DNA of 64,000 nt, from NCBI RefSeq assembly GCF_029223285.1, contig NZ_JARHUJ010000010.1:340820-404819 (forward strand), in the 5' to 3' direction. Made by a program: the position numbers and the translations under genes. This stretch comes from Paraflavitalea sp. CAU 1676. Lineage in GTDB: Bacteria > Bacteroidota > Bacteroidia > Chitinophagales > Chitinophagaceae. Every line of letters starts with the position of its first letter. Positions within the stretch are counted from its first letter, which is position 1. Below, piece by piece: positions 1-9,550 of the stretch. Below the pieces are notes generated by a model. It saw only the letters and a list, made by a program, of their open reading frames with translations, had not been told where the DNA came from and did no database searches.

Positions 1-1
1 T

Positions 2-268
2 TGGGAAACGCAAACGAATTCGAACATCAGCCTGAACGGCGACTTCAACCTTACCCCCAAGTGGAAGATGGGCGCCAATACGTATTATGATTTCCGTACC
101 TCATCGATCCAGATGCTGACCATGTTCATTTCGCGCGAAATGCACTGCTGGCAGTTGTCGATCAACGTAACGCCGGTGGGTACGTACCGCACTTTCAACA
201 TTACCATCAATCCGAAATCGGGCATCCTGCGCGATCTGAAGATCAATAGAACGAGATACTTCTATTAA
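2..268 (+). CDS. LptD-like LPS-assembly outer membrane protein, C-terminal fragment
   Basis: This is the 3' end of a gene that begins before the window; 88 residues are visible, reading in frame from base 2 to the TAA at 266-268. The fragment alternates polar and hydrophobic residues like outer-membrane beta strands, and has the stretch 'HCWQLSINV' followed by 'INPKSGILRDLKINR'. That arrangement (a HCW motif, then a final strand ending in a LRDLK-type segment) is what I know from the C-terminus of Bacteroidota LptD-family proteins, which insert lipopolysaccharide into the outer leaflet. The N-terminal OstA-like domain is off the window, so the assignment rests on the C-terminus only. A hairpin terminator follows at once. 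Confidence 0.6.
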   Translation, partial: WETQTNSNISLNGDFNLTPKWKMGANTYYDFRTSSIQMLTMFISREMHCWQLSINVTPVGTYRTFNITINPKSGILRDLKINRTRYFY

Positions 269-298
269 TGAAATAAGGAGTTTGAAAAACTTACCCAA

Positions 299-335
299 AG
301 CCCCGGCGCAGGTTACTGTTGCCGGGCTTTTTATT
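299..335 (+). terminator. Intrinsic terminator after the LptD-like gene
   Basis: A GC-rich stem (AGCC(C)CGGC pairing with GCCGGGCT, one bulged C, arms 299-307 and 321-328) is followed by a T-rich run. It lies between the stop of the plus-strand LptD-like gene and the stop of the minus-strand plsC gene, so it separates two convergent units. Confidence 0.75.
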
Positions 336-1074
336 TTTTATTGGCTAAATAATAGGCTGCCATCACTTCGTGCACCCTGTTCTTCAGGGTATCCACCGTA
401 TCGTTCCACTCCACCGGAATGGGTTTCAGAAAATGGATCTGCAGCGGATGCGGCATCAGGAAGAAAGGTTTGCTGGCGGGCAATACGCCGCGGGTATTGA
501 AAATAATGCCGGGGATCACGGCTTTGCCGGTATCGATGGCCAGTCGGAAGGCGCCATCGTGAAAAGTCTTGAGGGGTTGATCGGTTTTGTTGCGGGTGCC
601 TTCGGGGTAGATGCACATGTGCAGGCCCATGCCCAGTACCTTTTTCATGTGCTGAAAACTATCCTTACGGCTCTTGTCGCTCTTTCGGTCTACCAGCACA
701 CTACCGGTTCTATAGATCAAACCAAACAACGGTATTTTGGCCATTTCGATCTTGGCAATGGTTTTATTGCCACCGGGGATGGAGGGCGAAGAGATAGGCA
801 CATCCATAAACGAGTTGTGATTGCAGACCACCACATAGTTTTCGCCGGGGGCAAAGTTTTCGCGGCCCCTTACCCGTAGCGGGCAACCGATGAGGGGCAA
901 AAAGACGCCCATCCATATCCGGGCCTGCGCTACAAAACGGAAGCTTTTCTTAGGATCGGGCAAATGCCAGGTGAAAAGTAAAAAGGGAATCAGGAAGATG
1001 ATGAGGGTAACCGTAAATACGATGATGGCCCAAAGGGCAAAGAGGCGTCCCAATATCTCTTTGATGAATTTCAT
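331..1074 (-). CDS. plsC: 1-acyl-sn-glycerol-3-phosphate acyltransferase (PlsC-like)
   Basis: The 247-residue protein transfers an acyl chain from a thioester donor to lysophosphatidic acid, making phosphatidic acid for membrane phospholipids. An N-terminal hydrophobic segment (about residues 11-35) anchors it in the inner membrane. The acyltransferase signature H-x4-D is at His86-Asp91 (HNSFMD), and the substrate-binding EGTR motif is at 158-161. Length is typical of the family. It is the second gene of a two-gene minus-strand unit: its ATG lies 17 bases after the ung stop, so the two are probably co-transcribed. The acyl-chain preference, and whether it acts on lipids other than LPA, cannot be told from sequence. 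Confidence 0.9.
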   Translation of the reverse strand: MKFIKEILGRLFALWAIIVFTVTLIIFLIPFLLFTWHLPDPKKSFRFVAQARIWMGVFLPLIGCPLRVRGRENFAPGENYVVVCNHNSFMDVPISSPSIPGGNKTIAKIEMAKIPLFGLIYRTGSVLVDRKSDKSRKDSFQHMKKVLGMGLHMCIYPEGTRNKTDQPLKTFHDGAFRLAIDTGKAVIPGIIFNTRGVLPASKPFFLMPHPLQIHFLKPIPVEWNDTVDTLKNRVHEVMAAYYLANKK

Positions 1075-1091
1075 GCGCGCAAGTTAAATCA

Positions 1092-1763
1092 TTACAGTGA
1101 CCAGTCTATGGGGTCGAGCCCTTCCTTCGTCAGGTATTCATTGGTTTTGGAGAAATGGCGGCAGCCAAAGAAGCCGCTGTCGGCCGAGTAGGGGGAGGGG
1201 TGAGCTGCCTTCAGCACCTGGTGTTTGGTTTCGTCGATCAGCTCCTGTTTGGCCTGTGCAAATTTACCCCAGAGCAAAAAAACGACGCCCTTTTTTTGTT
1301 CGGATACCTTGCGGATCACAGAATCGGTAAAGTCGGCCCAGCCTATGCGGGAATGGCTCATGGGTTCGCCGGCCCTTACGGTGAGGGAGGCATTGAGCAT
1401 GAGCACACCCTGCTGCGCCCAGCGGGTAAGGTTACCATGTTTAGGAATGGGTAGCCCTATATCGTTGTTGATCTCTTTATAGATATTGACAAGAGAGGGT
1501 GGGGGTTTGATGCCGTCTTGTACGGAAAAGCAAAGACCGTGCGCCTGTCCGGCCCCGTGGTAAGGATCCTGGCCGATCAGTACCACTTTAACCTGGTCGA
1601 AAGGGGTTAGATTGAAGGCGTTAAAGATCAGGCTGCCGGGAGGGTAGATCGTTTTGCCGCTGCCTTTTTCGATGCGCAGGTAGCCAACAATCTCCGTAAA
1701 GTATTCTTTTTTGAATTCATCCCTGAGTATTTGCTTCCAGCTATCACCTATTTTAACTTCCAT
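1092..1763 (-). CDS. ung: Uracil-DNA glycosylase, family 1
   Basis: Ung removes uracil from DNA as the first step of base-excision repair. The catalytic water-activating motif GQDPYH is at residues 64-69 (Asp66) and the DNA-intercalation loop HPSPYS starts at His188, followed by GFFGCRHFS; both are complete. I start at the ATG at 1763, giving 223 residues, close to the usual 220-230. An in-frame upstream ATG at 1871 would add 36 residues with no counterpart in the family. plsC follows after 17 bases on the same strand. A divergent 182-base gap separates it from the sigma-factor gene. Confidence 0.97.
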   Translation of the reverse strand: MEVKIGDSWKQILRDEFKKEYFTEIVGYLRIEKGSGKTIYPPGSLIFNAFNLTPFDQVKVVLIGQDPYHGAGQAHGLCFSVQDGIKPPPSLVNIYKEINNDIGLPIPKHGNLTRWAQQGVLMLNASLTVRAGEPMSHSRIGWADFTDSVIRKVSEQKKGVVFLLWGKFAQAKQELIDETKHQVLKAAHPSPYSADSGFFGCRHFSKTNEYLTKEGLDPIDWSL

Positions 1764-1945
1764 TCCTTGATTTTGCGTAAAAGTATAAAAAATGAAGGCA
1801 AAAACTACCGTATGTAAGTTTAGCCCGGCGCCCTTGGATGCGAAATTTTTAAAATAAAATAGATCATGCAATCGTTTGTTTACCGGTGGCGGGGTGGCCG
1901 CTGTCTTTTACAGTTTCGATTTTTAATTAATTTTAGCGCCACGGT

Positions 1946-2563
1946 ATGGACGAGGCTACAGTCACTTCAACGAGGAAAAGCGAATTTCCCGCAGACCCCT
2001 CCTTGTTTTCCCGCATAGCTGCGGGCGATGAGGATGCCTTTGCCACTTTCTACCGCCACCTGGTGCCACAGCTACGGCCCTTTATTTTTAGCATTACCCA
2101 TTCCGACCAGCTCGTGGACGAAGTGATCCAGGAGAGCTTCCTACGATTCTGGCTCAACCGCGACAAACTACCCGGCCTCAACGATCCCAAAGCCTGGTTA
2201 TTCCGCATTACCGGCAATGTTTGTTATTCATTGTTCCAGCGATCCCTGACCGAAAAGAAGATGCTGGACAGGGTAGAGCTGCAAAGCACCCATGCCCATT
2301 CGGATACTTTTGATCTCATTCAGCTTAATTTCCTCAAAACAGCCTTGCAGCAAGGCGTACAACAGCTATCACCCCAGCGCAGAAAGATCTACTGCCTCAA
2401 CCGGGAGCAGGGACTTAGTCCGGATGAAATTGCCGGCCAGCTCAATCTATCGGTGCAAACTGTTCGCAATACCCTCTCTGCTTCCCTCGAATTTCTCCGC
2501 GATCATTTATCCCGTCAGGGCTACACCATTTCGGTGCTGGCCGTCCTTTTTTTCAAGGTCTGA
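1946..2563 (+). CDS. ECF RNA polymerase sigma factor (FecI-like)
   Basis: A 205-residue sigma-70-family ECF factor. Region 2 is visible around residues 30-95 (a D-E-V-I-Q-E-S-F-L-R-F-W segment followed by an AWLFRI-x-GN-like helix), and region 4 is at about 135-185 (LSPQRRKIYCLNREQGLSPDEIA, then a helix-turn-helix that would read the -35 box). It is followed 67 bases later by a FecR-type anti-sigma factor and then by an STN-containing SusC, the classic cell-surface signalling order: substrate-loaded receptor signals through FecR and frees the sigma factor to transcribe the transport operon. The gene likely activates the downstream susCD unit; the activating ligand is unknown. Confidence 0.93.
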   Translation: MDEATVTSTRKSEFPADPSLFSRIAAGDEDAFATFYRHLVPQLRPFIFSITHSDQLVDEVIQESFLRFWLNRDKLPGLNDPKAWLFRITGNVCYSLFQRSLTEKKMLDRVELQSTHAHSDTFDLIQLNFLKTALQQGVQQLSPQRRKIYCLNREQGLSPDEIAGQLNLSVQTVRNTLSASLEFLRDHLSRQGYTISVLAVLFFKV

Positions 2564-2630
2564 AAAATATTTTTAGGTGAATTGGTATAAACGGTCGGTG
2601 TACCGGTCTTATTGGTATTAAACCTGATCG

Positions 2631-3803
2631 ATGCAACGGGAATTATTACAATCATTAATGCGCAAGCAACTGCTGGGGAGCATAGGAGAAGCGGAACGGG
2701 AGCAGTTGCAGCAATATGTTCAGGACGAAAGTAATCGGGAAACTGTTTCCGAAACGCTGGCTTTACTGCTGGCGCAGCAACAGGCCGACCCGTCCTATGA
2801 CCAGGAGCGGTACGATCCGCTGCTGAATGCCATACTCACGGCCGATAAACCAGCGGCGCCTGTTGTACTGCTGCGAAGACGTGCAGTTTGGTGGTGGGCC
2901 GCCGCAGCCATCGTGCTTGCCATAGCAGGCGCGGCTGTTTATTATGGGTTGCCACGAAAAAGTTCACCTGCCGAAGTGGTGACGCAGCAAATTCCCATCA
3001 ACGATGCTTTGCCCGGACAGGATGGCGCGGTGCTGATCCTCGCCAATGATCAACGAATTGTGCTCGACAGTGCGCATACCGGCGCGTTGAAAGCACAGGG
3101 TATCAAAGCCAGCCTCGAAAACGGCATGCTGGTGTATGAATCCGTGTCCAACGCGGCTGATCCGGTGACCTTTAATACGATGCATACGCCCCGCGGGCGC
3201 CAGTTCAGGGTGATATTGCCCGATGGTACGCGTGTTTGGCTTAATGCGGCCTCATCCATTACTTACCCAACCCGGTTTGAGAATAGTGTAAGGCTGGTAA
3301 GTGTAACAGGAGAGGCGTATTTCGAAGTGGCGAAGAACCCGGCAAAACCATTCCACGTCAACATCCACGATGAGGCGAAGATAGAAGTACTGGGCACGCA
3401 TTTCAATGTAAACAGCTACAGCAAAAATGGCATTGCGGCTACGCTGCTGGAAGGGTCAGTGAAAATGAGCAGCAGCAGTGCGCAGGAAGTGTTGAAGCCG
3501 GGTGAACAGGCGGTAGCGCAGGCGGGTAAGCTGAAGCGATACCAGCATGTTGATGTAGCGGCGGTTGTTGCCTGGAAAGAAGGGTTGTTCCATTTCAACA
3601 ATACCAGCTTTCCGGTGGTGATGGCAGAGTTGGAGCGTTGGTATGATGTAGAAGTGGTGTATGAAGATGGCGTGCCGCCGGGCGCGATGAGCGGCGAATT
3701 CCCCCGTACGTTGTTGTTGTCGGAAGTATTGCGCATTTTGGAATTAAGTGGTATTCACTATAAAATAGAGAACAAGAAGCTGATCGTATCGGCAAAAGGA
3801 TAA
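2631..3803 (+). CDS. FecR-family anti-sigma factor
   Basis: A 390-residue inner-membrane signal transducer. The N-terminal cytoplasmic part (1-80) would hold the sigma factor, a single transmembrane helix spans about 87-106 after an arginine cluster, and the periplasmic FecR domain begins near residue 180 (TPRGRQFRVILPDGTRVWLN) and includes GEAYFEV and a V-LGT-F-V segment. A DUF4974-type C-terminal domain, common in Bacteroidota FecR proteins, covers about 317-388 (FNNTSFPVVMAELERWY). It is predicted to contact the STN domain of the SusC encoded next. Position directly after the ECF sigma gene supports the pairing. Confidence 0.93.
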   Translation: MQRELLQSLMRKQLLGSIGEAEREQLQQYVQDESNRETVSETLALLLAQQQADPSYDQERYDPLLNAILTADKPAAPVVLLRRRAVWWWAAAAIVLAIAGAAVYYGLPRKSSPAEVVTQQIPINDALPGQDGAVLILANDQRIVLDSAHTGALKAQGIKASLENGMLVYESVSNAADPVTFNTMHTPRGRQFRVILPDGTRVWLNAASSITYPTRFENSVRLVSVTGEAYFEVAKNPAKPFHVNIHDEAKIEVLGTHFNVNSYSKNGIAATLLEGSVKMSSSSAQEVLKPGEQAVAQAGKLKRYQHVDVAAVVAWKEGLFHFNNTSFPVVMAELERWYDVEVVYEDGVPPGAMSGEFPRTLLLSEVLRILELSGIHYKIENKKLIVSAKG

Positions 3804-3828
3804 CCGTTTTAAGGTGATCGCATAAAAA

Positions 3829-3856
3829 AGCCGGGCATGCGGCAACATGACCGGCT
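3829..3856. promoter_or_regulatory. Hairpin between fecR and susC
   Basis: Arms 3829-3839 and 3846-3856 pair over 11 positions with one mismatch around a 6-base loop. On the minus strand it is followed by a run of six T (the plus strand shows AAAAAA just before), but no minus-strand gene ends here; on the plus strand the T run comes only about 20 bases later. It may attenuate or separate transcription of the regulatory pair from the large transport unit. Confidence 0.35.
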
Positions 3857-3919
3857 GGATGGCGATTTCCAACAATTTTTTGAGACACTGTTATTGATCA
3901 CCAAAACCTAACCAAAACT

Positions 3920-6900
3920 ATGCAATTAATTGCGTACGGCAAAGCCATGCCTGTAGGGCTCTTCAGGCGGGTTTTGTGCTGCCGCTCCAAAATTGGGTTG
4001 GCTATGAGATTGACCGCTATTTTACTGCTCGGTGTTTGTTTACATGTAAGCGCCGGCACCATGTCACAACAAGTGACATTGACTGAGAAAAACGTACCGC
4101 TCCAAACAGTCTTCAAAAAGATCAAGGAGCAAACCGGGTACACTTTTGTTTACCGGAACGACTGGCTGCAACAGGCCCAACCTGTTACCATTGATGTGCA
4201 GGGCGCCAGCCTGTCTACCGCACTCGCGCTTTGCTTTAAAGACCAGCCATTTACTTATGAAACGATCCGCAACACGATCGTATTGCGGCGTAAGGAATTG
4301 CCACCGGTGATTGCTGCAGAGGTTGCTATGCCACCACCTGTAAAGGGTAAAGTGGTAGATGAAAAAGGTGCGCCGATCGTAGGCGCGAGTGTCGTGGTAA
4401 GAGGTACCAAGATCGGTGTGGTAACCAAAGCAGATGGTTCTTTCGAGATCGATGCTGGTACAGAAGGCGCCACACTGGTGATCAGCTATGTGGGCTTCGT
4501 GGCAAAAACGGTGAAAGTAAAAGATGGTCAGCTGCTTGCCATCATCCTGGCTACTGCCGATATCAATATGCAGGACATGGTGGTAACAGGTATCGTGAAC
4601 AGGCGCCGGGAAAGCTTCACGGGTGCTTCTGTTTCCTTCTCCAATACACAATTGAAAGCGATCGGTAACCAGAACGTTATTCAGAGTTTGCGTTCGCTGG
4701 ACCCTTCGTTCATCCTCACTGAAAATAATGTGCTCGGTTCAAACCCCAACCAATTGCCCCAGATCGAGATCAGGGGTAAAACGTCTATATCCTCCCGGGC
4801 ATTGCAGAATGAGTTTGCTGCCGATCCCAACCAACCACTGTTCATCATGGATGGTTTTGAAACGACCCTGCGGGCGGTGCTGGACCTCGACATCAACCGT
4901 ATCGAGAACGTAACCCTATTAAAAGATGCCGCTTCTACGGCCATTTATGGTGCGCGTGCTGCGAATGGTGTAGTGGTGATCGAAACACGGAGACCCAAAT
5001 CGGGCGCTATGCAGTTGTATTATAATGGCGACTTCAAACTCGAAATGCCCGACCTTACCGGTTATAACCTGATGGATGGTGCAGAGAAACTCGAGTTCGA
5101 GCGTCTTTCGGGCAGGTACAGGATCTATTCCGAATCATTGATCGAAGAACAGTTGTACCTGGATAGTTTGTATTCTTCCAGGCTCGAGCGGGTAAGGAGA
5201 GGCGTGAATACCTACTGGATCAATGAACCTGTGCAATTGGGCTTCTCGCAGGGTCATTCGGTGCGTGCCGAAGGTGGTGACAATATCATCAGTTATGCCG
5301 CTGGTCTTCAATACAAGATCAGTGATGGTGTACTGAAGGGATCGGGTCGTAAGACCTGGCAGGGTAATATCGACCTTACCTATCGCAAGAACAGGGTCAA
5401 TATCCTCAATAAGTTTTTTGTGAATGGATTCACCGCCAATGAATCACCGTATGGCTCATTTGCCAATTTTGCCAGGGCCAATCCCTACTATGCTAAATAC
5501 AATGAGGGTGGCGGGGTTGATAAGTATCTTGAAATATCATCACGCCGGGATTTGCGTACGGAACGCATTCCTAATCCACTTTACAATGCATTGCTGAATA
5601 ATTTCGACGAAACCAGGAACTTTTCATTTCAGAATAACCTGGCCATCAACTACCAGTTAAGCCCGGATATGGATATCCGTGGTGCGATCCAGCTCCAAAA
5701 AGGTTCCGGTGAGCAGTCTGTATTTCTGGCACCCGATCATAGCAACTTTGATGATGTAGGGTTATTCGAAAGAGGAAGCCATACCAACAAGCGGCTGAAT
5801 TCTTTCTCCTACCAGGCCAATGCCATGCTTACCTATGGTCGTGTCTTTAATGGTTTGCACCAGGTATCGGGTAATGCCCGGGTGGAGGTGCAGGAAGAAC
5901 AGAATGATGCGTACAGTTCGAAAGTAGTGGGTTTTCCGCCGGGTACCAATGGAAATCCAGCTTTTGCATACAGTTACAATCCGAATGACCAGCCATCCAC
6001 TTCGTACCGGCAGTTCCGCCGGAATAACTTCCTGGTATCGGGCAGTTATACTTACGACAGGCGTTACGTGGTCGACTTTTCTTACCGCATGGATGGCTCT
6101 ACGGCATTCGGCTCCAATAAGAAATACAGCCCGTTCTGGTCGGTAGGTGCGGCCTGGAACTTGCATAACGAAGCGGCATTCCGGGATAAAAAATGGATCA
6201 GCCTGCTTCGCCTTAAGGTGAATACAGGTGCTACAGGCAACCAGAATTTCGACCAGGTTACTTCTGTGTCTGTTTACTCTTATGAGCCAACGCTCAACCT
6301 GTTTGGTCAAGGGCTTACGCTCGCTACCCTGGGCAACCCCAACCTGGCATGGCAGAACACCCTGCAAACGAATGTGGGTGCTGAGTTCTCGTTGTTCAAA
6401 GGCAGGTTTGGTGGCTTCATCAATGTCTTCCAGAAATACACCGATCCTTTGATCGTATCGCTCGACCTGCCATCTTCCACTGGCTTGTACGGTTATCCCA
6501 AAAACGTAGGTACCCTGAATAACAAGGGGATCGAGGTAAACCTCAACTTCAAGCCGATCAACAGGCCCAATACCATGGTTTGGACAATTGGTGTTACCGG
6601 TATTATTCAAAAAGCGATTTATAGTGGTCTTGCCAACGAGTTGAAGGGGCTTGATAAATCGGAGGAGCTTGCCAATTCCCTCAGACGGTACCGTGATGGC
6701 TACAGCCCTGAAGATATGTGGGCTGTTTACTCGTTGGGTATCGACCCGGGCACCGGCCGCGAGATGTTCCTGAAACAGGATGGAACGGTTACTTACGACT
6801 ACGATGCGAAAGACCTTCGTGTGGTAGGCAGTGAGCGTCCCTTTGCGGAAGGTGTTATCAATTCCAGCTTTATGTGGAAAGGGTTCAGTGCAGGTATCAC

Positions 6901-7300
6901 TATCCGCTACCGGGTTGGCGGCGATGTCAGGAATGAAGCATTGTATAACAAAGTAGAGAATATCAGTGATGACAATGTTTTCTACAACCAGGACCGCCGG
7001 GCATTGTACGACCGTTGGAAAAAAGCGGGAGATGTAGCGCGTTTCAAAGCCATTTCGATCACGTCCACTACACCTATATCTTCACGCTTCATACAGGAGG
7101 AAAATACTATTTCCGGCGAATCTATCCGTGTAGGATATGATTTTGCCCGGGCTGCCTTTCTGAAAAAGCTGGGTATGCGTAGTCTCACGCTGACCGGCTA
7201 CCTGAATGATGTGTTCCGCATTTCCACTGTGAAGAATGAACGGGGGATCAGCTATCCTTTTGCCCGTACGATGGCTTTCTCCATCAGTACTTCTTTCTAA
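3920..7300 (+). CDS. SusC/RagA-family TonB-dependent outer-membrane transporter with STN signalling domain
   Basis: A 1126-residue importer. After a long N-region comes a signal sequence (hydrophobic core near residues 30-45), an STN (secretin/TonB N-terminus) domain at about 50-120 that would signal to FecR, a carboxypeptidase-regulatory-like domain at about 140-220 (VKGKVVDEKGAPIVGASVVV), a plug domain with 'DMVVTGI' and 'QIEIRGKTS', and a 22-strand barrel to the C-terminal Phe (ISTSF). The start used is 3920; an internal ATG at 4004 would give a more ordinary signal peptide and is a possible alternative. It forms the outer-membrane channel under the SusD lid encoded 18 bases downstream. 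Cargo is not evident, as the locus has no glycoside hydrolase or sulfatase. Confidence 0.95.
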   Translation: MQLIAYGKAMPVGLFRRVLCCRSKIGLAMRLTAILLLGVCLHVSAGTMSQQVTLTEKNVPLQTVFKKIKEQTGYTFVYRNDWLQQAQPVTIDVQGASLSTALALCFKDQPFTYETIRNTIVLRRKELPPVIAAEVAMPPPVKGKVVDEKGAPIVGASVVVRGTKIGVVTKADGSFEIDAGTEGATLVISYVGFVAKTVKVKDGQLLAIILATADINMQDMVVTGIVNRRRESFTGASVSFSNTQLKAIGNQNVIQSLRSLDPSFILTENNVLGSNPNQLPQIEIRGKTSISSRALQNEFAADPNQPLFIMDGFETTLRAVLDLDINRIENVTLLKDAASTAIYGARAANGVVVIETRRPKSGAMQLYYNGDFKLEMPDLTGYNLMDGAEKLEFERLSGRYRIYSESLIEEQLYLDSLYSSRLERVRRGVNTYWINEPVQLGFSQGHSVRAEGGDNIISYAAGLQYKISDGVLKGSGRKTWQGNIDLTYRKNRVNILNKFFVNGFTANESPYGSFANFARANPYYAKYNEGGGVDKYLEISSRRDLRTERIPNPLYNALLNNFDETRNFSFQNNLAINYQLSPDMDIRGAIQLQKGSGEQSVFLAPDHSNFDDVGLFERGSHTNKRLNSFSYQANAMLTYGRVFNGLHQVSGNARVEVQEEQNDAYSSKVVGFPPGTNGNPAFAYSYNPNDQPSTSYRQFRRNNFLVSGSYTYDRRYVVDFSYRMDGSTAFGSNKKYSPFWSVGAAWNLHNEAAFRDKKWISLLRLKVNTGATGNQNFDQVTSVSVYSYEPTLNLFGQGLTLATLGNPNLAWQNTLQTNVGAEFSLFKGRFGGFINVFQKYTDPLIVSLDLPSSTGLYGYPKNVGTLNNKGIEVNLNFKPINRPNTMVWTIGVTGIIQKAIYSGLANELKGLDKSEELANSLRRYRDGYSPEDMWAVYSLGIDPGTGREMFLKQDGTVTYDYDAKDLRVVGSERPFAEGVINSSFMWKGFSAGITIRYRVGGDVRNEALYNKVENISDDNVFYNQDRRALYDRWKKAGDVARFKAISITSTTPISSRFIQEENTISGESIRVGYDFARAAFLKKLGMRSLTLTGYLNDVFRISTVKNERGISYPFARTMAFSISTSF

Positions 7301-7318
7301 AACAACCAAACAACTCTT

Positions 7319-8761
7319 ATGCGTACAAGATATATAAGTTTATTGCTGCTGGGCCTGATGAGTCTTGGTGTAGGATCGTGTAATAAATGGCTCGATGTGA
7401 AACCCAAAGATAAATTCCTGGAACCGCAGATGTTCAGCAACCTGGAGGGAGCAGTTACTGCCCTTAATGGCATATACCTCCAGATGTCTTCCTCTATCCT
7501 GTATGGCCGCCAGTTGACCATGCAGGCGGTAGAGGTATTGGCACAACGTTACAATACGCCCGTTGGCCACCGGGATTATAATTTTCAGACCTATGCCTGG
7601 GATCAGGACTCTGTGAAGTTCCGCTTTTCAGGGATATGGGAGGCTGCTTATGCAGGGATTGTCAATACCAATCAGTATGTCCGTAACCTGGATGTGTATG
7701 ACGGGCCTACGATCACGGGCGAGTTGAAATCGTTGTTGCGTGGCGAAGCGACCGGTATCCGTGCTATGCTGCACTTCGATCTGCTTCGGTTATATGGTCC
7801 CATCTACAATACAAAAGATTCAGTAAGTCCTTCGATTCCTTATTACCGCAAGGCAGCACCTGAGATTGGTGCTTTGTTACCGGCCAACCAGGTCATCGAC
7901 AGTATCCTGGCCGATCTGACTATTGCCGAACAACTGCTTCAAAAAGACCCCATCATCGCCAACGGGGTGAGCACAGGGGGCCGCGTTGACGGATTGAATT
8001 GGCTAAACAACAGGAATTTGCGGATGAACTATTATGCTGTGAAAGCATTGCAGGCACGCGTGCATCTGTACCGCAACAACAAACCAGCGGCGTTGGAAGC
8101 TGCGAAAGCAGTAGTTGATAATGGCGGAAGACATTTCCCCTGGATAAAGCCGGCCCGTATCATTTCAGACCGGATCGATCCGGAAAGGGTGTTCCCTTCG
8201 GAGTTGATCCTGGGGATGTTCAATATCGACCTGTACAATAACTACAAGGCGGTATTCGCTCCTGAAGTAAAGGATGTAAATATACTGGCGCCCAACGATA
8301 CAAGATTGAAAGCCATTTTCGAGAGCAATGAAGGCGATTATCGCTACAACCCCATGTGGATTGTTCCTACAGTGGGAGGAAAATCTTACAAGACCTTTTA
8401 TAAGTACAGTGATATCTCCAGCGCAGACAGTACTTTCCGGTTCAAGATGCCACTTATCCGCATCAGCGAAATGTATTATATCATGGCAGAAAGCGAACCC
8501 GATGCGGCCAGGGCGCGGGAATACCTCAATACCGTTCGCAGAAACCGGGGATTGCCCGATGTAGCCTCTACGGTGAACATCAATACTGAATTACAAAAGG
8601 AGTACCAGAAGGAGTTTATAGGTGAAGGGCAATTGTTCTATTACTATAAGCGAAGGAATGTGACCTCCATTCCGAACGGTGCTTCTACTACGGGCAATGT
8701 GACGATGAATGCCACCAAGTATGTAGTGCCCTTGCCTTTGTCGGAAACCCTATACCGTTAA
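7319..8761 (+). CDS. SusD/RagB-family substrate-binding outer-membrane lipoprotein
   Basis: A 480-residue surface lipoprotein that caps the preceding SusC barrel. A lipoprotein signal ends at Cys21 (GVGSC), followed by 'NKWLDVKPKD' typical of SusD N-termini. The helical TPR-like core and the C-terminal SusD region (MYYIMAESEPDAARAREYLNTVRRNRGLP) are present. The protein is somewhat shorter than many SusD proteins (500-600 residues), as in the subgroup found with FecI/FecR and DUF4843 genes. It is in an operon with the transporter (18-base gap) and the DUF4843 gene (18-base gap). Confidence 0.93.
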   Translation: MRTRYISLLLLGLMSLGVGSCNKWLDVKPKDKFLEPQMFSNLEGAVTALNGIYLQMSSSILYGRQLTMQAVEVLAQRYNTPVGHRDYNFQTYAWDQDSVKFRFSGIWEAAYAGIVNTNQYVRNLDVYDGPTITGELKSLLRGEATGIRAMLHFDLLRLYGPIYNTKDSVSPSIPYYRKAAPEIGALLPANQVIDSILADLTIAEQLLQKDPIIANGVSTGGRVDGLNWLNNRNLRMNYYAVKALQARVHLYRNNKPAALEAAKAVVDNGGRHFPWIKPARIISDRIDPERVFPSELILGMFNIDLYNNYKAVFAPEVKDVNILAPNDTRLKAIFESNEGDYRYNPMWIVPTVGGKSYKTFYKYSDISSADSTFRFKMPLIRISEMYYIMAESEPDAARAREYLNTVRRNRGLPDVASTVNINTELQKEYQKEFIGEGQLFYYYKRRNVTSIPNGASTTGNVTMNATKYVVPLPLSETLYR

Positions 8762-8779
8762 CCCCAAGCATCCCAAAAC

Positions 8780-9532
8780 ATGAAAAAATTATTATTTATA
8801 TCGATCCTGGCGGGGGTACTGGCTGGTTGTGAAAAGGATATCAAGACCTTCGACGGAAAGCCCGATGTATATTTTCAATACGCCTCACAGCCGAGACAAT
8901 CGTTCAATACGATACTGGTTGATTCTACCATTGTTTCATTTGCCTATGCATCTGCCGCCTATAAGGATTCCGTCCTGGTGGTGCCCATCAAAGTTTCGGG
9001 CCTGGTGATGGATTACGACAGGCCTTATTTGATAAAGGCCAATGATTCTTCTACCGCGAAAGCAGGGGTGCATTACGAGATCATTAATTCCGACTTCACC
9101 ATCGGCGCCGGTAAGATCTCGGATACCGTGTACCTTAAACTCAAGCGGATCCCTGAAATGCTGACGCAGTCGTTCAATATTTACCTCGAGCTTCACCCCA
9201 ATGAAAATTTCGGCGTGGGGTTGGAGAAAAAACTGGCCTCTGCCAATAAATATGTGAGTACCATCCGTCACCGGGTAATGGTAGACGACATCCTGAAGAA
9301 ACCCATGTATTGGATCGATGGTTATCTGGGCGTGTTCTCGAGGAAGAAACTGTACCTCATGTCGGAGCAATTGGATATCCCGATCGATAAGCTCAATACT
9401 ACGGTATCTGTTGCGGAGGTGAACTATTATGGAAAGTTCATGCAACGCTACCTCAATGAGCAAAAGACGCTGGGTAACATCATCAAAGAAGACGATGGTA
9501 CGGACATGATAATGGGTTCGGCTGTTCAGTAA
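8780..9532 (+). CDS. DUF4843-type lipoprotein
   Basis: A 250-residue lipoprotein with signal ending at Cys17 (VLAGC). The mature start 'EKDIKTFDGKPDVYFQY' and the overall beta-rich character match the DUF4843 family, which is found almost only downstream of SusC/SusD genes in Bacteroidota. Function is unknown; the setting suggests an accessory surface or periplasmic binding subunit of the importer. It sits 18 bases after susD and 18 bases before the PKD-like gene. Identification is from family recall of the N-terminal pattern and the gene order. Confidence 0.75.
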   Translation: MKKLLFISILAGVLAGCEKDIKTFDGKPDVYFQYASQPRQSFNTILVDSTIVSFAYASAAYKDSVLVVPIKVSGLVMDYDRPYLIKANDSSTAKAGVHYEIINSDFTIGAGKISDTVYLKLKRIPEMLTQSFNIYLELHPNENFGVGLEKKLASANKYVSTIRHRVMVDDILKKPMYWIDGYLGVFSRKKLYLMSEQLDIPIDKLNTTVSVAEVNYYGKFMQRYLNEQKTLGNIIKEDDGTDMIMGSAVQ

Positions 9533-9550
9533 CACGAAAAATTAAACTCC

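Noticed and set aside
1764..1871. N-terminal extension of uracil-DNA glycosylase
   Set aside because: 36 residues without homologous pattern; the family starts near the ATG at 1763.
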